A DNA stretch of 64,000 bases from Nigrospora sphaerica (GCA_018287875.1 JAGVVL010000018.1:2224501-2288500), one strand, 5' to 3'. Shown: positions 32,195 to 44,746, numbered from the stretch's first letter. Made by a program: numbers and translations. The notes: generated from the sequence alone by a model not told the origin.

Positions 32195-33350
32195 TGAGAC
32201 GTCGGAAAGCGTAGTCGTCGCGGTAAAGGCGTACCTAGTGAGCCGGCAATGCCTAGGCAAGACATAGAAGCCAGAAGCCATCGTGTTGTTAGGCGAGAAT
32301 GGGCTGACGCTGGCAGAAACGCTCCTCGTTTCCCCTAAAAGGCTTCACCCTCACCCGCTGGACAAGCTCGGTGCATGTGACATGAAATCCCTAAATTTGA
32401 ATTTTCTCAAACGGCCGACCGCCTTCGCAGTGCAAGAGCCATAGTATGGTCCCATCCACTTAGTGACGGTTAGGGTACTGACGCGACGCGACGCGCTGTA
32501 GACGAGAATACCGCAAGGGAGCCCGCCCGCCACTTGCGTCGACTGTCAGTAAAGGACCGTGAGGATACCAAGGCAAGGACCTCCCCCGGCCGGCGGCGCG
32601 ATGGGATAGTGTATGTCATTTACGCCGGCGAGCCAGAAGATCCATTGTGCTGCTACGCCACACAGGGGAGAGGTCAGCCCCTTCGTCTTGGGCGGAGGGC
32701 CTAAGAGCCCTCTTGCTCGCCGGCAGGAATCCGTTGGGCGGGAGAAGGACAACAGGCCCCCCAACCCGACTGGAGCTGGAGAACCCAGCGACTTTTGGAA
32801 TCGCGGCCTCGGCTCGTACCTAGTCGGCGGCGGGTAGCAAACGGAGAAAGGCGTGTCACTGGAGGAGGGGAAAGCCTATGGGTTGCTTGTGCGGTGGGCG
32901 AGTGAATGGGACGCGCCGGTCATGCTAAGTTACTCCATCAATGTATCGCTAATGGCTGCTTGTTGGTCGGTGTTGGGGCTTCTCAGAACAAGTCAACCAA
33001 GCACCCTCAGAACAAGTCGACCAGACAGGAAAAGCAATGACACCGGAATGCAGAGGCAACAGTCTCGTAGCAACATCGGCACCGTGTCCAGCTTATCTCC
33101 CAGCAGGTGTAATCACGCGCTCGCCGTCTTTGCCTGGTTCGCTTGTCCGTGCTTCAATATTCGTCACCTTGAAAATAAGCAGTGCTAACATAAAAGAGGG
33201 CGAGAGGTCGTCAGGCAACTTCGAGGCCAACGTTGACTTCCATTTGACCGTCCCCAAAATAGTATTTACCCGGCTACCTTCCTTATCATTACGTATCGGC
33301 CCTTTGACAGCCAAACACCCGCGTCGCCGCGTTCTCTCCTCACTTTCGCC
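32195..33350. other. Intergenic
   Basis: No gene seen. A short direct repeat, AGAACAAGTC(A/G)ACCA, occurs at about 32986 and 33010 in the upstream half of the next promoter. Confidence 0.5.
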
Positions 33351-34340
33351 ATGTCCACAACCGGCACCACACCCGCCCCGGGCGGCGAGGCTTCTTCTGC
33401 AGATAACGAAACGCCCGGAATGCCTATTCCCACGAGCACAGACCATAGTCTCGAGCCCTTGCCTTCCATCACGCCCGCCCCGAGCGCCGGCACCGGCCCA
33501 GTACCGGCCCCGGGCCGGCAAACCCCACCGCGGCCGCTGAGCTCCTCATCTTCTTCTTCCTGTCCTCCACCACCGCCATCCGTTTATTCCGCCGCCGCCG
33601 CCGATTCGAGCCCCGTTCCCATGCCGCCGCCGCCGCCCGCCGCGCAGCCGCTCCGCGTCCGAGCGCGCAGGACCGGCGCCCGCCGTCTCGACATCCACAT
33701 CCGCTGGGACGACGACGACGGCGGCGGCGGCGGCGAGCCCGCGGCTGCCGCTTCGTCGGCACCAGCCGCCGCCGTCCCGGCCGCGACGACTGGCCCCCCA
33801 CCCGAGCCCGCCAACGCCGGCGTCCGACCCCCTCCGACGCCGTACAAGAGCCCGGCCCCAACGGACGCCCACCCGTCGACCTACGTCATCGCGCCGTGCG
33901 TGAGCCCCTCATCCTTCCCTCCCCTTTAGATGTTTCACTGACGGGGACAGAGACACAGGTACCAGGCCGCGTGGGGCATTCAGGCGCCGGTGCCGGCGCT
34001 CGTGACGAACCCGCCGCTGATGGCGCCCTCGGTGCCGGCGCCGGCGCCGGGTTCGGCCCGATGGTGTAAGTTGGCGAGCCCGACGCCCTCCCGTCCTCCT
34101 TTGGCGGACGCGGGCGCATCTGGCGTCCCCCCGTCCCATGAGCTTCTTCGCTAACCCCTTTCCGCGGCGGTCGGCCCAGGCTACGCGACGCACGATCCCT
34201 CGCCGTTCCGGAACCGCGCGGCCTACTACTACTACACGAGCCCGCAGCCCGCCGTCTTCCCTCCCGCGCCCGCGGCCCACACCGCCACGCCCATCTACAC
34301 GACCCCCCCGGGCGGCGTCATCTTCTACCCGACGGGTTGA
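33351..34340 (+). CDS. Proline/alanine-rich low-complexity protein, unknown function
   Basis: Three exons, 33351-33895, 33959-34065 and 34180-34340, give 270 residues. Intron 1 (63 bp) uses GTGCGT rather than the GTGAGC four bases later, because only the former leaves frame for YQAAWGIQAPVPAL. Intron 2 is 114 bp with a CTAAC branch. The N-terminal two thirds are Pro/Ser/Ala runs. One short basic island, RVRARRTGARRLDIHIRWDD, is the only part that looks structured or nucleic-acid binding. The C-terminus is aromatic: FRNRAAYYYYTSPQP and PIYTTPPGGVIFYPTG. I recognise no family. Composition suggests an intrinsically disordered protein. Long G/C repeats give open frames on the other strand, but these lack the consistent splicing. 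Confidence 0.65.
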
Positions 34341-37052
34341 GCGCGTGCCCGACTCCCCCGGCCCTGCCCCCCTCCGAGCCGACCTGGGGAACAACCCGGG
34401 CTCCGCCCTCTTTCAAGCGTGCCGACGCCCGACTCACCTATGTTCAAGGGTATCTGGAGAAGCACGGGGATGTACGATACGGAAAAAAGCGAGCTTTTTC
34501 ATGCTTCGCCGTTTCTTCGGCCGTCCAGGACGAGGTCGCTGGGGATTGCATGACGGGCGGTTGCGTTTTTAATTCCTTGCTTTCGGCTGGATGGGGAGGT
34601 TCGCTCGGGCTGGGTTTTGCCAGCCTTTGGTCATTTTCCCCATTTCCATGCCCACGCCAGCTTTTTTCTTTCTTTTCCCGCGGGGTCTCCGGAACTGGAG
34701 GGTAATCCCATGGGCCGTACTATCATGCGCAGCGTGCCAAAACACACAAAAATAATAAGAAACGTTACACAAAAAGGGGGGAAAGATGGGACGTCAAGAA
34801 ATCCCGGAAAACCCGACCCGCGTCGTCGTCGTGGCGCGTAAAACCGCATGTGATAGAGGCGTTCTGCATGATAAGGTGTTTAGGAATAGCCGGGGGAGGG
34901 CTGAAGCTCCTTCGCTTAGGGAGTAAATGGCCCCCCTTCCCCTCCCAAAAAATAGATACACGCATGAGCGGATGGCGTGTGGGGGCCGGGATTGGGAGGC
35001 ATACACAGAGTATGCATGATGAGGTCGCAGACGCGGAAGAGGGGGGGAAGTCTAGAACGTTGGGAAACCAGGGTGAACCGTGGATGAACAAGGGGGGGGG
35101 GATTGGTGGATTTCTGAACCAGGCCCTGCCTGTCCCTTGGGGGGGCTTTGGGCTTTTCGACCCTCAAGCGTTCGCCGCATGGCAACCCCCCCCACTTCGC
35201 CGTCATCATATCTACATGCATACCTTCGTGTTTTGCGTCTTGCATACATGGGCAGCCCGCAATGCCTCTTTCCGCCCCTCGCCCCCATCCCCCGCTGCCG
35301 CCCCCGCGTAGCATTTCGTTGGGCGCCATCGCGGCTATTCTGGGACTCGGCCGACCTGCAAACCATAGTCGTCTTTTCACTTGTCCAGCGCCAAAAGCGT
35401 CCGTGTATGTGTGCGCCTGGCGCGCGGGAAAAACGTGGCTCGCACGGAACCCCGGCCCGTGACCACCCACCCCCCCAAAAAGGTGCTTTGTACGCCCATG
35501 CTACGCCTCGACCAAAAGGCCCATCCGACGAAAAGGACGGCCCCGTCGCAGGGCGCAATTTGGTTTCGCCCCCCGCGTGCCCCCATAACGACGAGGAACC
35601 TAGCAAACGAACCCGCGGGCCTGGGGTTGGGATTGATTGATCTTGGGGCATTGAAAACCCCGGGCCGCCGGAAATAACGAAGGCGGGGGTGAGTGTTGTG
35701 AAGGCAGAACGGAAACACCACGGTATTGAAGATACAGATAAACCCATCAGCCTGGAACGGAAGAAGCCTTTCTTTCGTCATGCGAACAGCGCCCATCATG
35801 GGCCTCTCCCGCGGATTGAGGGGGGGAACGCATCCCCAGCTGGGCCATACACAGATACAAGGTTCGGCTTTCGTCATCGCCCTTGCTGAGCCGGCGCAAA
35901 CCATGGCCTTCCTGTGACGCCCTCCCGACGAGGCTCGCGCCGTTGGAAACCTACTTTTACTTTAATCTGCCGCCCACGAGAACCTTCGCAGAGTCGGAAC
36001 CTTGCGGGCCCTTTCGAGCATGACTGAATCCATACCTCACCGAGCTTACTACGTTCAAGACGCGCCGGCCCACCTACACCAGATGACTAGATACAAGGTG
36101 CTTAACGTGTGGGCTGGGGTACCGTAGCGGCGGCGGGACGCTGCATTTCTGACAGCCTGCGTGCTACATGTCTGCACGGCAAAACGTCACACCCGGTCCA
36201 GAACGACGAGGAGGGAAAAAAACATCAACATCAACAGTGCCCCCCTGAGGGCCACGCGTTGCCAACATCCCCGTAGTTGGTGCCGGCGAACCAGGGGCCT
36301 ATACCTGCCTCAAGGTTGTGTCGGCTCGATAGAGTGCAAGGCTGCGCGATGCCATCCCAGGCTGGACCCGGCCCGCTCCAATCGCGTACTTCGGGGGCCT
36401 GGGCCCCGGCCACGGGGCGCCGATACCATCCTTCGCCGTATCTTTTTTCTTCGGCGCGCCCCCTTGCTCGCGGGGGATTTGCAGGCACCCCACGCACGCA
36501 CGCGGTGCAAAGGCTGCAAGAACACGCTCCCACGCAACTCGCTCCCTTGCTGCGGTGGCTCACGAGTCCAACCCTATTCGGGCTTTTCCCCCCCTTCCGG
36601 GCGAAGGAGTGACTTTCTGCCTCCCCCCTTCCCCCCTCGCCGATTGGCAGCCCAGTAAGCGTGCGTCCCCTGGGGCTCCCGGGATGGAAGCCGAAACCTC
36701 TTCGTCACGGCTGCCGCCCTTGCTGTTCGGGGCTATGCGGAAGCCGGCTGGGCCTGGCCTGGGGCCCCTCGAGCCAAACGCAGGCCCCCCCTTGATTGGT
36801 TCGCCGTTGCTGCATGGCCCTCTCGGCCTGCCGGCAGCAAACACGTAGAAATTACTCAACCGATGGGAGGAGCCCGGGAATGGAGGCTCGGCACTCGGGC
36901 AACGGATGCTTTGCTGCTGAGCCCAGATAAGAGCCCCCGTGGGACCGCCTCCTTGACGACCCTGGTCTCCTTCTCCCTCCCCGTTCACTCCCACCGCTGG
37001 ACCTCTCTCTCTCTTCGGGACGACCCCTGTCTGTGACCCAAGTTGTTCTATC
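34341..37052. other. Large gene-free stretch
   Basis: 2.7 kb. No supported gene. Contains G8-type runs near 35090-35102 and many overlapping short frames on both strands. The last 150 bp, pyrimidine-rich, are the leader of the DHA2 transporter. Confidence 0.5.
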
Positions 37053-39149
37053 ATGGCCGGCGAACCGAGCGAGCCCGTCCAGTGCCGTCCGGCCCTGGCG
37101 CATACCGCCGACGGCGTGGACACTTCGCCAACCATCAATGGCGACGGGTTCGAACACCCTCTCGTCGCGCCCGGAGAGAAGGCACATTCGTCGTTGAAAA
37201 AAGGCGGTGGGTCATTCGAATCCGACGGCCCGCCCGTCGCAGCCCATCATCCCCATCCACGGGATAGCCTGGCGCCGTGGCGATGGAGAGCCATCCTTCT
37301 GGGCGGGTCGGTGATGGCTATGATCAACGGTAAGCGATCGGTCGTCTTTCTCCCACCTCGAGGCACGGCGAGAAGCTGACGGGGTCGTTCAGGATACGAC
37401 GTGAGCAACGTCGCTAACATCCAGGTTCCCGTCTACGAGGCCTTTGGGCACATTGAGCTGCTCCCCTGGATCCCCTTGGCCTACTCGTGCGTCAACGTGG
37501 CGTCGATCCCGCTGTTCCGGAGGCTCGCGGGCTTCATGGACTTCAAGGTCGTCAACCTACTGGCCATCCTCTTGGTCATCGCGGGCTCGGCCCTGTGCGG
37601 TGCCGCCGAAAACATCAACATGGTCATCGCCGGGCGCGCCATGATTGGTATCGGCGCGGCGGGCTGTTATCAGATGTTAGTCACCCTCGGGGGAACGGGG
37701 AGGTGTGGGGGAGAGTGTGTGCGAGAGAGTGTGTGCGAGAGAGTGTGTGCGAGAGAGATAGGCTGACGAAAGCTCAGAGTTCTCAACTACAACATTGTCT
37801 TCGCCTACCCCAATGAAATCGCGTTGACGCAGGCCCTCATAGGCGCGTCTTTCGCCGTCGGTCTCTTGACCGGACCAATCATTGGCGGTGCTTTCGCCGA
37901 GCAGGAGCATGCTACCTGGCGATGGGTGGGTTGGGAACGTCCCCCTCTCTGGCTCGAGCCCTGGGCTGACCCCATCCTCTCTGCAGGCTTTCTACCTGGT
38001 GATACCCCTGTGTGGCATCATCGTCCTTGTCGGGCTGGTCCTCTTTCCGTCGTACCAGCTTCCGTCCGACAAGTCCTTCTGGGAGAACCTGAAGAGCTTT
38101 GACGTGGTGGGCTGCGCCCTGCACATGGGCACCATGGTGCTCCTGGCCATGGCGTGCATCTTTTCGGGGCCGACCTGGAACTGGAACTCGGCCAAGACGG
38201 GGGCCGTGTGGGTGTTGCTGGGCGCCGTCTTCCTCGCCTACGTCGTCCAGCAGCGCTACTGCTTGTTCACAAGCCCCGAGAATCGCGTCTTCCCCGCGAC
38301 CGTCTTCAGGAACCGCGCCGTGGCCCTCGCGTTTGTCGGCACCGTCTGTTCGGCGGTGGGATACGGCGCCACTCTCTACGTAAGCCCCCCGTGCCCCCCC
38401 TCTCCCTCCCGACCACCCGGCTATGCCTCCGGGTCGAGACTGACTCGGGCCCCCGGCAGTACACGCCCATCTGGTTTGCGTTCACGCGCGGCACCGACCC
38501 GCTGGCGTCGGCGGTCCGGCTGCTGCCTTTCACCGGCGTCTTCATCTTCGTGCTCTTCTTCGTCGGCGGGCTGCTCCCCGTAGTGCGCTACTACATGGTC
38601 TTCTTCGTGGCCGGGGCGGTCCTGATGCTGATCGGCGCGGGGCTGCAGCAGACCATCACGGCGCACAGCAGCGAGGGCAAGGTCATGGGCCTCGAGGCCC
38701 TGGTGGGGGCGGGCATCGGGGCGCTCTGGCAGCTGGGCCTCCCCATCTCGAGCGTGGTGCTGCCGCCGGCGCAGCGGCTCGACGCGGCGGCCCTCTTCAA
38801 CATGGCGCAGCTGGGCGGCGTCGCCGTCGCCCTGTCTATCGCCGGCAGCGTCTACCAGAACATCGGCTACATCCGGATCAGCGAGGCCGTGGCCGACTTC
38901 GGCTTCTCGGGCGACGACGTGCACCTGCTCATGGCCGGCGCCGCCTCGCCCATCTCGGCCGGCGCCGAGCCGGCCGTGCTGGCCGCCGTCGTCGACGCCG
39001 TCACCCAGACCGTCCTGTACTGCTTCTACCTGACGCTGGCGGCGGGCGCCATCTGCTTCGTCGCCGCTTGCTGCATGCGCTTCGAGGCCCTCGAGCTGAA
39101 GAAGCCGACAGCGCCGAAGGCCGATCCCGAGGCAGCCAAGGAGGGGTAG
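37053..39149 (+). CDS. MFS drug-efflux transporter, 14-segment DHA2 / Tri12-like
   Basis: Five exons, 37053-37329, 37393-37675, 37778-37925, 37987-38379 and 38460-39149, give 596 residues. Phases agree at all four introns (63, 102, 61 and 80 bp). The order is a soluble head of about 80 residues, then WRWRAILLGGSVMAMINGYD, VNLLAILLVIAGSALCG, AGRAMIGIGAAG, VLNYNIVFAYPNEI and VGLLTGPIIGGAFAEQ. Fourteen membrane segments are expected from the length and from the pair of extra segments after FWENLKSFDVVG. The motif GPIIGGAF is the antiporter signature region (motif C type) of proton-driven exporters. Members export toxins, siderophores or drugs. No biosynthetic cluster lies beside it, so a self-protection role tied to a local metabolite is not supported. 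Intron 2 carries a 14-bp triplication. Confidence 0.88.
37713..37754 (+). repeat. 14-bp tandem triplication inside an intron
   Basis: Three exact copies of GAGTGTGTGCGAGA lie within intron 2 of the DHA2 transporter. The repeat accounts for the larger size of this intron (102 bp). Confidence 0.9.
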
Positions 39150-39631
39150 GGCAGCGCGCCGCCCCACGTCCAGTAGAGAGGTTTGGAGAAGTGGCAGAAG
39201 CGCAGGAGGGCGGACATGAGCCGAGGCTGTCGGCGGGCGTGTTTGGGAGGTTATCTCGCAGTCCCGCTTCTGTTATCGCAGGGCTGGCAAGCCCGTCTGT
39301 ACATTATTCAGTTAGTACCTAATTCGAGACGACACATGGAAGCATCCAGGTACGTCGTATCAGGTGACTCCACTCTGACCTCACCGGCCCCGGACACCAC
39401 TTCCCCCCCTCGCTTCCAAGGCCCTCCCCGGAGACAGGCCATTTGCCCCGGGTTTTCGCGGCATGGTGAAAGTTTGCGGGGGAGGCAGCCATGGCGTGAG
39501 GCCGTCATCGAAAAGCCCCGGGCGGGGGAGTGCGGAGGGATTGCGGGCGTACTCCTCGGCCGGCGCAATCCGGGGCGATTGGGGAAGAGGGCGCGCTTAC
39601 CATGCGAGCCTTAATCGGGCCGGTCCCGATG

Positions 39632-39654
39632 GTGTGTGTGTGTGTGTGTGTGTG
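39632..39654. repeat. (GT)n microsatellite
   Basis: About eleven uninterrupted GT units in non-coding DNA after the DHA2 transporter. Confidence 0.9.
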
Positions 39655-41220
39655 GTCGCGGATACGATGCGCGCGTCTCGTGCCCCACCCACCATGCGCT
39701 GGATGTCGGAGATTCAACGCACCCGATGGGCACGCCACTTTTCCCACGGCTTTCCACTCTTTTTTCCCTCCTCTCCTCGGTACAATCCCCAGACCCACGG
39801 CGTCGTATGGGGGTGGGTGCTTAGCAAGCGATTTGTGTAGTACGATGCTCAGCGGTCTCGACCACAGGACTGGTAGACAAGTGGGGGCACAGCCAAGCGA
39901 CCTCCAGCTGTCAACCCCCAGTTTTGCTCCAGCCAGTCAGTCTCGGTTTGTTTCCAAGATCCCCCCCCCCCAAACCGGCATTCCACTGCGGCGGGCGATG
40001 CGAAGCCGCCCTTTTCTTGCTACTAGAACACGCGCCGGCTCGACCTGCTCCCACAGGCCAGGCGCTTCTGGGCCGCTCGACTGGCCACGTACTGACGAGA
40101 CCTGTACGTATACAGCGGCATCTATAGCGCATAGTTTAAGCGCGTATTCGAGTACTTAGTTCGGTACTATGAAGGTGTGTAAGAATTGCCCGTACCAAGG
40201 CCGTCGCTTGCAGGCCCCACTCGCTGCTCCTATTCCCGCATTCGGAATTCTCATCGTCATGGACGTCCAGTAATTGGTGCCGACCGACATAGTAGAGCCG
40301 GATGGTACCTCAATAGGCTACCGCTGAGTCGGGTCGTCCCATTTCATGCGAGACGGGGCCTTGGCAACTTGGCTTCCCTTGGTCACCACCCCGGCCCCGG
40401 GGAGATGTGTTGTAACCCATGGGGGTGGGTGCCTGGATTGAGGGTGCACGAGTTTCCTTGATTGCAGCACTTCGGCCAATTTGCTTTGCCTCCCCCCGTG
40501 CGCGAGGATCCCCCGTCGGGGTGGGAGAGAAGGAGAAAGGGGAGACCTGGAGGTTTGGGGCGTTTGCATTTCCCTCCCCGCGCGGACCCCCGGGTAATCG
40601 GTTGTCGGGGAGAAAACGTGTCACCTACTCCCACGCAACCGCGGTCGGCGGATCTCACACGAGTAGGTACCTACCTAATGGCTGACGCCCGGACATTGGC
40701 ACGGCGCAGTGGGGGGCGCCGTCGCCTTACGGCTAGCCACCAAAAAAAGGAAAAAAAAAGGAAAACACCATATAGTCGTACGGGACAAGAGCTAACGGGA
40801 CAGGCTGTACGGGCCATTGACGAGAGAAAGAGAGAGCACATGACGGGTTGACTCCTGCCACGACACTCCCAGAGTCCAGGTATCCCCCACCCTCCCAGAA
40901 GGCAGCTGACAGCTCGCGGTACCTGGGAATGGCGAGCTCCTGTCGAACCACGCGTGCCGGGCACGGCGATGACGAGTGCCTCGGCATAAACATGTGGCGG
41001 ATTGCGCCCCGACAAGGCCGGGTCAGGAGACGTAGCAGAATTTGAAAAAGGCGGCGGCCAGTATATGGGGGGGGGGGCGGTAGGCCGCCTTCGGGTGAGT
41101 TCTCCGTGTTTGGCCAAGGTCGAGGCCAGACGACGTGGTGTGTGCTGAAGGGCCGGTTGGCCTATGCACTCGGGTCGAGGCCGACGACGCCCACTATGGA
41201 GAAGGAAGTAGCGGAGGACG

Positions 41221-41249
<29 letters not shown>
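41221..41249. repeat. A29 homopolymer tract
   Basis: Twenty-nine consecutive A in intergenic DNA. It could be a retrotransposition scar or a simple slippage product; no target-site duplication is obvious beside it. Sequencing error in length is likely. Confidence 0.85.
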
Positions 41250-41252
<3 letters not shown>

Positions 41253-41626
41253 TCAAGTTCCCAGCAGCACGGTTACTGGAACGTCCAACTTGGCTGCGTT
41301 GGGGAGTCGGGACCGACGGTTCCCTCCCCCAAATGCCCCAAAATACCCCCAAATCCCCATGGGTCCCCCATCACCCCCGGCATCTCGAAGGGCCTGTGGC
41401 CCAATCACCGCCCCCTCGCAGCGGAGCCGCACACGGTCCTGATGGGCCACAAAACGGCCGACGGAATCGCCGAAGCCCATAATGCTGCCGAGAGAGGCCG
41501 AACCGCGTTTCCGCTCGGCCACCCAGATCCCCCAAACGGTGGCAGATCTCGCCGGGTCCCCGCCAGTCTGGCCCGTCTTTCTTCGAGAAGGCTCGCGTGT
41601 CGGGGGGGTTTTGCTTGGGGCACTTT

Positions 41627-41712
41627 CTGGGGAGGGGCGAATTCCCATCCTAGGGGTCGGGGCCTGGGGAACGAGGCTCCACCACCCCCGACCTGGACCT
41701 CTCCAGCTGGGG
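41627..41712 (+). promoter_or_regulatory. Cluster of three CTGGGG words, candidate carbon-catabolite-repressor sites
   Basis: CTGGGG occurs at 41627-41632, 41664-41669 and 41707-41712, each matching the SYGGRG consensus of CreA/CRE-1. They lie 420-510 bp upstream of a hexose transporter, a class often under this control. The motif is short, so chance is not excluded. Confidence 0.35.
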
Positions 41713-41963
41713 AGGAAGAAGACCAATTTGCTACCACCGAGTACGTACAACTACTTCCGGGGGTGGAGGTGGGCCAGAACAGTTGCGACTTTGGCCCGAC
41801 GCCGCCGGCCACCATCACTCGTAAATCCGGCCTCTTTACTGTGTAGGTTCACTCGTCCGTGTGATGGCCGCCCTCACGAAGCGAGCCGGCAGACGCCGGC
41901 CAACCCTGCGCTGCTCTCGCGCGCGCCCCCCCTTCCCCTGCGGTAGCCGGCCGGTCGTTGGAG

Positions 41964-41970
41964 TATAAGA
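41964..41970 (+). promoter_or_regulatory. TATA-like box of the hexose transporter
   Basis: TATAAGA stands 170 bp before the start codon and is followed by a CT-rich stretch (CTCTCTCCCTCCTCCCCCTC) at about 42040-42058, the usual arrangement for highly expressed fungal genes. Confidence 0.45.
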
Positions 41971-42133
41971 GAAGTCATGGCGCCGTGTCTCGTTGATGCT
42001 TCTTCCGTTTTGTCTTCAGTGTGCAGTCAAGCCCGCATCTCTCTCCCTCCTCCCCCTCAAGCCTCCCGCAGCAGGGCCCGCTTCCCCTACAGAGAGTTTT
42101 GTTCCCGCTTATACCCTCCCCCCAACCGCCACC

Positions 42134-43803
42134 ATGCCCGGAGGTGCCGTTGTCGACAACGCCGCGGGCGATGTCACGCGCGTCGAGGCCCCCGTCACCT
42201 TCAAGGCCTACGCCATGTGCGCCTTCGCCGCCTTTGGCGGTATCTTCTTCGGCTACGACTCGGGATACATTTCCGGCGTCAACAACATGAAGGTCTTCAT
42301 CCACTCCGTCGAGGGTCCCGACGCCACGGCGCTGAGCTCGACCAACAAGTCCCTCATCGTCTCCATCCTGTCGGCCGGTACCTTCTTCGGTGCCCTCATC
42401 GCCGGTGACTTTGCCGATTGGATCGGTCGCCGCCTCACCATCATCCTGGGTTGTTTCGTCTTCCTCATCGGCGTCGCCCTGCAGACGGCCCACGAGTCGG
42501 GCCTGCGTCTCATCGTACCTGGCCGTCTGGTCGCGGGTCTCGGTGTCGGTTTCGTCTCGGCCATTCTCATTCTGGTAAGTTGACCCGATCCCCCCCGTTT
42601 CCGGCTCCCGAGGAAAAAAAAGAAAACTAACGCGGCCGGTGACAGTACATGTCCGAGATCGCCCCCCGTAAGGTCCGTGGCGCCATTGTCAGCGGTTACC
42701 AGTTCTGCGTCACCGTCGGCCTGCTCCTCGCCTCGTGCGTCGACTACGCCACCGAGCACCGCAGCGACACGGCCTCGTACCGGATCCCCATCGGTCTCCA
42801 GATGCTCTGGGCCGTCATCCTCGCCATCGGCCTCTTCTTCCTGCCCGACTCGCCGCGCTACTTTGTCCGCAAGGGCCAGCTGGACCGCGCCGCCGCGGCC
42901 CTGGCCCGCCTCCGGGGCCAGGATGTCGGCTCCGACTTCATCCAGGACGAGCTCGCCGAGATCGTGGCCAACCACGAGTACGAGATGTCCGTCATCCCCC
43001 AGGGCGGCTACTTCGACAGCTGGCTCAACTGCTTCCGCGGCTCGCTCTGGAAGGCCCAGTCCAACCTGCGCCGCACCATCCTCGGCACGTCGCTGCAGAT
43101 GATGCAGCAGTGGACGGGCGTGAACTTTGTCTTCTACTTCGGCACCACCTTCTTCGAGCAGCTCAAAATCATCCCCAACCCGTTCCTGATCCAGCTCATC
43201 ACGACGCTCGTCAACGTGTGCTCGACGCCCATCTCCTTCTGGACGATTGAGAAGTTCGGCCGCCGCACGCTGCTCATCTGGGGCGCCCTCGGCATGGTCA
43301 TCTGCCAGCTCATTGTCGCCATCGTCGGCACCATCCTGCCCGAGGACGCGACGGCCGTCAAGGCCATGATCGCCTTCATCTGCATCTACATCTTCTTCTT
43401 CGCCTCGACCTGGGGCCCCGGCGCGTGGGTGCTCATCGGCGAGCTCTTCCCGCTGCAGATCCGGTCGCGCGGCGTCGCGCTGTCGACGGCGTCCAACTGG
43501 CTCTGGAACTGCATCATCGCCGTCATCACGCCCTACATGGTGGACCCGGACAAGGGCAACCTCGGCGCCAAGGTCTTTTACGTCTGGGGCGGCCTCTGCG
43601 CCTGCGCCTGCGTCTACGCCTTCTTCCTCGTGCCCGAGACCAAGGGCCTCACCCTCGAGCAGGTCGACAAGATGCTCGAGGAGTCGAACCCGCGCAACTC
43701 GGCCAAGTGGGTGCCCCACTCCACCTACGCCGCCCAGATGGGCATGACGGACAAGCCCACCGGCAAGCACCTCGAGCACTCGTCGAGCAAGGAGGTCGTC
43801 TAG
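42134..43803 (+). CDS. Hexose (monosaccharide) transporter, MFS sugar-porter family
   Basis: Two exons, 42134-42574 and 42646-43803, give 532 residues. The 71-bp intron has GTAAGT, ACTAAC and GACAG. The start sits in a strong context, CCGCCACCATGCC. Sugar-porter signatures are all visible: GGIFFGYDSGYISG in segment 1, GDFADWIGRR, PGRLVAGLGVGFVS, YMSEIAPRKVRG, LPDSPRYFVRKG, QQWTGVNFVFYFGTTFF and the C-terminal LVPETKGLTLEQVD. The closest types I recognise are the fungal high-affinity glucose transporters/sensors (Hgt-1, MstA, Rgt2-like). The C-terminal tail is short, about 55 residues after the last segment, so this is more likely a transporter than a sensor with a long signalling tail. It acts as a plasma-membrane proton symporter or facilitator. 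Codon use is strongly C-ending, which suggests high expression. Confidence 0.93.
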
Positions 43804-44746
43804 AGGGCGCGCCGGGAACGGCGCGCGGGGGGGGTGGGGGTGAAGGAGACGGGGATACGAAAGTGTACGATGGAGAGGGATGCGGAACCCCTTGCGAGGA
43901 CTCGAAACCCAACGATGCTCCTCTTTGGGGTGCATCAAACCACACATGATCACGCCTGTTGCTTTTCCAACCCCCCCCCGGGGACTCCAGCCGGAGCAAG
44001 AATCAGTACGACGAAATGTAATGGGACGGACGTGGAGTGATACCCCCTGTTGGAGAGACGGAAAACAATCATTTTATATAATACCATAGCGATTTGCCAA
44101 TTCGAACACGACATACGTCATGATGCCATCAAGCACGAGTTTCGTACCTGCACCCCCGTCCCCGCTGCAGTCAAGGTGAACTGGCCGCACCCCCGGACAG
44201 GGGCGGAACTTTAGCACACATGTGAACCATCCAATCTTTTCTCCTTTGCCTTTTGATAGCGCCGACACGCGTCGGGATCTCGATTCCGTGCACGGCCTGC
44301 ACCAAATGACAGCGACTCCCGGTGGGTGGGCGGCTGGCCACGGTACATCGGATCAGGGCCACTCTCCCTGCCAGGCCGCCAGTAAGGACAAGACTCCATT
44401 CGCCCCCCCCGTACCGAATCGACGACGGGTCCTTGTTGCGCAAAGGATCTCTTCACCTTGCCTTCTCTCTTTCCCCCGCCACCTCTCTTATCCGTAATTT
44501 GTCTCAGATGACGGCTAGTGACTTCTCTACGGGCTATATCTCGGAAAGTTCGCTCCGTGAGAGGAGACCGTCGACGTCCGTATTGACAAGGCAGTATGAG
44601 AAGGCCGGTGCAACGATTTTGAACGTGGCTTAAATTCTTGCGTACTTCTAAAGCTTGATGACGGCCCAGGGCAAATGAAGGGACAGCCGGCCCGGAGCAT
44701 ATTAGTTGAGAGGTACCCATACGGCCGGTTTTCTCCGGGGCCGGCG
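43804..44746. other. Intergenic between convergent genes
   Basis: 3' flanks of the hexose transporter (+) and of the small proline-rich gene (-). No gene seen. Confidence 0.5.

Larger units (their letters stand above)
39150..42133. other. Intergenic: long upstream region of the hexose transporter
   Basis: No gene supported in 3 kb. It contains a (GT)n microsatellite (39632-39654), a C10 run (39961-39970), a G9 run near 41068, an A29 tract (41221-41249) and, nearer the transporter, three CTGGGG words and a TATA-like box. Confidence 0.5.

Noticed and set aside
38421..39167. 248-codon minus-strand frame
   Set aside because: Antisense of the last exon of the DHA2 transporter; Gly/His/Asp/Arg-rich shadow.
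41221..41249. A29 tract as the poly(A) tail of a retroelement insertion
   Set aside because: No reverse-transcriptase or gene-derived sequence lies upstream and no target-site duplication is visible.
42253..43953. 566-codon minus-strand frame
   Set aside because: Antisense of the hexose transporter, whose sense strand has all sugar-porter motifs.
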